Positions 5,485 through 8,340 of a stretch of DNA of 8,340 bases are shown here, in pieces. The position numbers and the translations under genes were made by a program. Within the stretch, counting starts at the first letter, position 1. Every line of letters begins with the position of its first letter. This stretch comes from AG-12 sp027319585 (GTDB lineage: Bacteria; Chloroflexota; Dormibacteria; Aeolococcales; Bog-877), in contig DAHVMY010000056.1 of NCBI GenBank assembly GCA_027319585.1, positions 1-8,340 on the forward strand, written 5' to 3'. The notes below the pieces were generated by a model. The model saw nothing but the letters and a program-made list of their open reading frames with translations, ran no database searches and had not been told where the DNA came from.

Positions 5485-5673
5485 TTATGGGTTGAGCGCT
5501 AGGGCGCAGAGCGAGGGCGTTAGGCGGCGTGTCGATTCTTGGTTGACCACCCTAAGCGGCGCTGGCGGATCCGGCACTCCAGCGATCGAACCGTGTTGAG
5601 CGGGCTCGACAGTGGGAGGGCTAATCTGACGGCCGGCCGACGTTTGCGGGTCTGACAAGGCGTAGCCTGGACA
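5485..5673. other. Intergenic stretch; nothing recognised
   Basis: No frame here has a recognisable domain or ribosome binding site. It lies between the right border of the fic island and the end of the leftward unknown cluster. Confidence 0.4.
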
Positions 5674-5913
5674 TCACGCTTTCCGCCGGTGAGTGACGCT
5701 GATATATCCGTTGCTCCAACCATCTAAGAACATCATGGGGTCGAGGCCCATGACCTTTGGTCGGTTTAGGAGACAAGAGAGATCGTCGGGGTCACACGAT
5801 ATGGCTCCGTCTGCGGTCTGCGCAATGGTCCCCAGCAAGTCCCAGTTGCTAGCGTCCGCAACCGAGTACACGAAGAGTGTGATCGCCACGTCCCGCTGGT
5901 GCCGTGTAGCCAC
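5674..5913 (-). CDS. Conserved-looking 79-aa protein of unknown function
   Basis: The frame starts at GTG 5913-5911, one base after the TAG stop of the preceding minus-strand gene (TAG-C-GTG), so it is probably translated by coupling and cotranscribed with it. The product is a small mixed protein with a hydrophobic N-terminal strand (DVAITLFVYSVADASNWDLL), a central segment rich in Asp and Cys (SCDPDDLSC) and a C-terminal MMFLDGWSNGYISVTHR. There is no signal peptide or clear membrane helix. I do not recognise a family. The balanced composition and the tight spacing argue that it is real. Its only partner suggestion is the glycosylase-like gene before it. Confidence 0.5.
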   Translation of the reverse strand: MATRHQRDVAITLFVYSVADASNWDLLGTIAQTADGAISCDPDDLSCLLNRPKVMGLDPMMFLDGWSNGYISVTHRRKA

Positions 5914-5914
5914 G

Positions 5915-6675
5915 CTATGACTCTGCTCGGCGATCTCGGATCACGTCTCGAATGGCGGCTCCGAGACGAGCAATCGGAATGTCGGGGTTCCCCCAGACTC
6001 CGGTGAGGTGCCGACTAGGGATGATGGCCAGGGAGCCCCACGAGGAGTCGGCCCTGAACACTTGAAACTCGCAACTGCGAAGCCGGAAAGCTCCCCTCAA
6101 GCGCGGCTCCAGAGTCGGCAACATCCCGTGCATCGCTCCGAAGGGGCGGTTCCAATGGTCACGATCACAGAAGGCTTGATGTCCTCGATGAGGTGGTGAG
6201 TGATCGGCATCTCGTGTTCCCAGACCGGGATCGATTCACGTCCGGTGGTCCCTTGGCCGGCCGTGCTGCGGAATCGAATGCACTCCAAGACCAGGGCATC
6301 TCGTCCGAGCCGGAAGTCGGGATCGAAGGCCGCCTCTCCAATTGCTTGGTAGAGCCGGTATAGGCGCGCCCACGGGTGACGCGCCCTTTCGAAGTAGTTC
6401 CTAGCCCACTCGTCCCAGGCTCCGAAGGCGGTTCCAATGCGTGGATCCGTGTCCCCGGGGGAGTTGTCGTAGTTGGGGTTCAGTCCTAGGAAGACCAGGC
6501 CCTTGGCTGCGGTGGCCCCCAGGAAAGGAACCGGCAGTATCCACTTGAAGTCGTCGCCTGGGTGTAACACGGGCTGCAGATCCTTAAAGACATGGCAAGG
6601 ATGGCCTTCCTCTTCGTAGGCGACCATGGCATCGTCGTAGATCGCGCGGCTGGTCGCCGAGCTGACGGAGGTCAT
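5915..6675 (-). pseudogene. Uracil-DNA-glycosylase-superfamily-like protein, interrupted by a -1 frameshift
   Basis: Read from ATG 6675, the protein contains GLVFLGLNPNYDNSPGDT (~59-76), resembling the first UDG motif (G-x-N-P), then ALVLECIRFRS and a buried strand IKPSVIVTIGTA. Directly after that the frame breaks. The continuation lies in another minus-strand frame from about 6146 to the TAG at 5915: PFGAMHGMLPTLEPRLRGAF, then SLAIIPSRHLTG, which sits where UDG proteins have their second (HPS-like) motif. Restoring one C in a four-C run (plus-strand GGGG 6143-6146) joins TIGTA to PFGAMHG and gives 253 aa. This is either a recent inactivating mutation or an assembly error in a short homopolymer. 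UDG-fold proteins excise uracil or related bases, but the family call rests on weak motifs. The upstream TTG at 6687 is an alternative start; no clear ribosome binding site is seen. Confidence 0.55.
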
Positions 6676-6765
6676 CGCGGCGACCAACTATCGTGCTGAT
6701 CTAGGTGATACTCGCGTCGCAGCGTGGTAGCCGACATCTCGGCACTCACCGATCCGGTGCTCCGA
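6676..6765. other. Short gap between the 91-aa gene and the glycosylase-like gene
   Basis: These 90 bp separate two minus-strand genes. A weak GATAGT (minus, 6692-6687) could be a -10 box for the glycosylase-like gene, but no -35 accompanies it. Confidence 0.25.
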
Positions 6766-7041
6766 TCAGGCTTCATGCGGGCCGGCACTCACGTCGGCCG
6801 GCGATCGGAAGTAGCCGTCTGCATTCACCAGCTTGTCCGCTGGCCGCAGCTGGCCGTTGTCATCGACTAGCCCGACCACCCGGCCCAGTCCCGCCACTTG
6901 CCCCATGATGTGTGCCCACATCACCACGCGGTACTCCTTACTGCCTGCCCGAAGGAACCATCCGGTCGCCTCCGTCAGGTGCTCGATCTTTTCGCCCGTG
7001 AAGAAGTCATTAGTCCCCAGCTCCCACCGTGGCACTGACAT
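6766..7041 (-). CDS. 91-aa protein of unknown function, first gene of the leftward cluster
   Basis: The frame starts at ATG 7041-7039 with a perfect AGGAGG upstream (minus, 7059-7054; 12-nt spacer, slightly long). The protein is soluble-looking and balanced in composition: an N-terminal WELGTNDFFTGEKIEHLTEA, a hydrophobic centre EYRVVMWAHIMGQVAGLGRV, and a C-terminal GLVDDNGQLRPADKLVNADG. I recognise no family. It is followed on the same strand after 90 bp by the glycosylase-like gene, so the two may be cotranscribed. An IS630 element begins 27 bp upstream of the start codon, just beyond the ribosome binding site, so its native promoter is probably displaced. Confidence that it is a gene comes from the ribosome binding site and composition. 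Confidence 0.6.
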   Translation of the reverse strand: MSVPRWELGTNDFFTGEKIEHLTEATGWFLRAGSKEYRVVMWAHIMGQVAGLGRVVGLVDDNGQLRPADKLVNADGYFRSPADVSAGPHEA

Positions 7042-7053
7042 GTAACCCTGTGA

Positions 7054-7059
7054 CCTCCT
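7054..7059 (-). promoter_or_regulatory. Ribosome binding site (AGGAGG) of the 91-aa gene
   Basis: The minus strand reads AGGAGG, the strongest Shine-Dalgarno in the window, 12 nt before the ATG at 7041. It fixes the start of that gene. The left end of the IS630 element lies only 9 bp further upstream. Confidence 0.6.
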
Positions 7060-7068
7060 GCTCTGTTA

Positions 7069-7096
7069 CTAAGCCGAACGTAAGTAGAGCAACATC
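7069..7096 (+). repeat. IS630 left terminal inverted repeat
   Basis: This is the transposase-binding tip of the element. Read inward it shares TAAGTA and AGCAACATC with the right repeat. The dinucleotide TA precedes it at 7067-7068. Confidence 0.88.
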
Positions 7097-7113
7097 TGGG
7101 CGACGAAACGTGG

Positions 7114-7119
7114 TAGCCT
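7114..7119 (+). promoter_or_regulatory. Putative extended -10 box of the IS630 transposase gene
   Basis: TGGTAGCCT (7111-7119) fits TGnTAnnnT. Transcription would start close to the GTG at 7126, again giving a leaderless mRNA. No good -35 is visible. It lies inside the element, just past the left repeat. Confidence 0.35.
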
Positions 7120-7125
7120 CGGGGG

Positions 7126-8154
7126 GTGCGAGCGAACGACGGTCGTAAGCTGGATCACCAGACTCTGGAGCAGGTTCGGATTCGAACCGTCGAGCAGATT
7201 CGGGCGGGCACCAGCCCCGAGGTGATCGCCAGAGCGTTGGGTTTCAACCGCACCACCATCTACAACTGGCTGGCAGCGTTCCGAGAGGGCGGGGTTGATG
7301 CCCTCAAAGCCAAGCCAGTTCCTGGGCGGCCCCGTAAGCTGCAGGGTCGTCAGTTGGCACGCCTCTACCGGATGGTGGCGGGGAAGGATCCGCGGCAGCT
7401 GCAGTTTCCCTTCGGGCTGTGGACCAGAGCGATGGTCAGGGAGTTGATCAAGCGAGAGTTCGGGGTTGCCCTTTCGGAGGTCAGCGTGGGCCGGCTGTTG
7501 CGAACGATGGGGCTGTCCCCTCAGCGACCGGTGTACCGCGCCTACCAGCAGGATCCCGAATTGGTGCGGCAGTGGCGCGAAGTGGAGTATCCAAAGATTC
7601 GGGCTGAAGCCCACAAGATTGGCGCCGAGATCTACTTTGCAGATGAAGCCGCCGTGCGCTCCGATCATCATGCCGGTACTAGCTGGGCTCCCGTGGGCAA
7701 GACTCCTGTGGTCACCAGCACCGGGGCTCGATTCTCATTGAACTTGATGTCTGCGGTCTCGCCCAAGGGACTGGTGCGGTTTCGCATCCTGCCGGCCCGA
7801 TTGACCGCTCCGGTCTTCGTCGACTTCTGCCGGCGACTGCTGCACGACGTGGGTCGGCCCGTCTTCCTCATCGTCGACAGTCACGCCGTTCACCGTTCCA
7901 AGGCTGTCGCCCGCTACGTCGAGAGCACCAAGGGCAAGCTGCGTCTCTTCTTCTTGCCGCCATACAGCCCCCAACTCAATCCCGACGAATGGGTCTGGCG
8001 CAACGTGAAAGGGCACCGACTGGGACGCAGTCAATTCGCAGGGCCGGACGACCTCCGCCGGAAAGCCCTATCAGCTCTCCGTCGCCTGCAAAGACTCCCC
8101 GCAGTTGTACGCGGCTTCTTCCAGGATCCCGATCTGCGGTACATCCTTGAGTGA
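7126..8154 (+). CDS. IS630-family transposase (DDE)
   Basis: The 342-aa protein has an N-terminal helix-turn-helix region (~12-75, including GTSPEVIARALGFNRTTIYN and GRPRKL) that binds the element ends, then a winged-helix part, and a DDE catalytic domain. The three metal-binding residues are visible: Asp173 in YFADEAAV, Asp251 in LIVDSHAVH, and Glu288 in PPYSPQLNPDEWVW. The second and third are 36 residues apart, as expected for IS630/Tc1-like enzymes. The length is normal and no frameshift is present, so the enzyme looks active. The start is the GTG at 7126, the first start codon after the left repeat; the TGA stop (8152-8154) falls in the right repeat. The enzyme cuts and pastes the element at TA sites. 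Confidence 0.95.
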   Translation: MRANDGRKLDHQTLEQVRIRTVEQIRAGTSPEVIARALGFNRTTIYNWLAAFREGGVDALKAKPVPGRPRKLQGRQLARLYRMVAGKDPRQLQFPFGLWTRAMVRELIKREFGVALSEVSVGRLLRTMGLSPQRPVYRAYQQDPELVRQWREVEYPKIRAEAHKIGAEIYFADEAAVRSDHHAGTSWAPVGKTPVVTSTGARFSLNLMSAVSPKGLVRFRILPARLTAPVFVDFCRRLLHDVGRPVFLIVDSHAVHRSKAVARYVESTKGKLRLFFLPPYSPQLNPDEWVWRNVKGHRLGRSQFAGPDDLRRKALSALRRLQRLPAVVRGFFQDPDLRYILE

Positions 8155-8180
8155 TGTTGCTTTACTTATTTCCGGATTAG
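8153..8180 (-). repeat. IS630 right terminal inverted repeat
   Basis: This is the inverted partner of 7069-7096, matching at 23 of 28 positions, followed by the TA duplication at 8181-8182. Its inner end overlaps the last two bases of the transposase stop codon. Confidence 0.88.
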
Positions 8181-8188
8181 TATCAGGG

Positions 8189-8338
8189 TCAGACGGCCGA
8201 GGTGCTGGGTGGGGTTGGCTGGGCGCAGCCCACGGCCGACGGCGGCGGTCCCGCGGCCTCCTGACCCGCTTTCCGCACATCAGGGAGGGGTTTCAGCTCC
8301 CCCACCTTAGGGTTCAGGCGTAGCAGGCTGAGGGGACG
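8189..8338 (-). CDS. Possible C-terminal end of an unknown gene entering from the right (doubtful)
   Basis: A minus-strand frame is open from the window edge to a TGA at 8191-8189. Its 49 residues include LSLLRLNPKVGELKPLPDVR and end in a Pro/Ala/Ser-rich tail. If real, it would be the 3' end of a leftward gene lying upstream of the IS630 insertion. No start is inside the window, high GC keeps all frames open here, and I recognise no family. The same stretch holds small G/C-rich stem-loops such as GGCTG-GGCG-CAGCC. Confidence 0.2.
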   Translation of the reverse strand, partial: RPLSLLRLNPKVGELKPLPDVRKAGQEAAGPPPSAVGCAQPTPPSTSAV

Positions 8339-8340
8339 GC

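Larger units (their letters stand above)
7069..8180 (+). mobile_element. Complete IS630-family insertion sequence
   Basis: The 1112-bp element has terminal inverted repeats at 7069-7096 (starting CTAAGCCG) and 8153-8180 (ending CGGATTAG) that match at 23 of 28 positions. It is flanked by TA on both sides (7067-7068 and 8181-8182), the TA target duplication that IS630/Tc1-like elements create. A single intact transposase gene fills it, and the right repeat overlaps the transposase stop codon. It appears competent to move. Removing it joins ...CTGCTCTGTTA to TCAGGGTCAGA..., the predicted empty site. Confidence 0.92.

Noticed and set aside
5578..5600. tRNA-like T-loop GGTTCGATC on the minus strand
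   Set aside because: The flanking bases cannot form a T-stem, and no acceptor stem or anticodon arm is found at the right distances.
8071..8280. 69-aa minus-strand frame across the IS630 right end
   Set aside because: It crosses the transposase 3' end and the element boundary in antisense, so it would be created only by the insertion and has no domain.

Overview
This window looks like part of a GC-rich bacterial chromosome, most likely from the Actinomycetota or a neighbouring high-GC phylum. The reasons are strongly G/C-ending codons in the housekeeping-type genes, an F420-dependent-type luciferase-like oxidoreductase, and several genes whose -10 box (TANNNT) lies only about 6 to 12 nt before the start codon, as in leaderless actinobacterial transcripts. 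The species cannot be named from the sequence alone.

Layout. Bases 1-87 (minus) hold the first 29 codons of an IS607-type serine recombinase (tnpA) that runs off the left edge. Bases 301-1206 (plus) encode a TIGR03620-like LLM-class F420-dependent oxidoreductase. Bases 1462-2640 (plus) encode a membrane-anchored N-acetylmuramoyl-L-alanine amidase-like protein (Amidase_3) in which a zinc-binding histidine is replaced by tryptophan. Bases 2641-3300 are a decayed accessory zone ending in a truncated IS110-family recombinase (N-terminus only). Bases 3272-5484 form a distinct island: a class II Fic protein (AMPylase type, with its own inhibitory helix and a C-terminal winged helix) of visibly lower GC, with a near-consensus promoter, bracketed by two diverged direct repeats of about 147 bp. 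The right-hand copy sits in an exceptionally palindrome-rich noncoding stretch with a 12-bp perfect inverted repeat.

Bases 5674-7041 (minus) carry three tightly arranged genes: a 91-aa unknown, a uracil-DNA-glycosylase-superfamily-like protein split by a single-base frameshift, and a 79-aa unknown one base downstream of it. Bases 7069-8180 are an apparently complete IS630-family element (about 28-bp terminal inverted repeats, TA target duplication, intact DDE transposase) inserted just upstream of the ribosome binding site of the 91-aa gene. The last 160 bases contain at most a weak partial reading frame.

Together this is two chromosomal-type genes followed by a hot spot for insertion elements (IS607, IS110 relic, IS21-like ends, IS630) that has gathered a Fic gene and a small unknown operon. 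I see no CRISPR array, tRNA or rRNA. The items most worth a second look are the Fic island with its repeat borders and palindrome cluster, the altered amidase active site, and the unknown three-gene cluster that the IS630 copy has probably cut off from its promoter.
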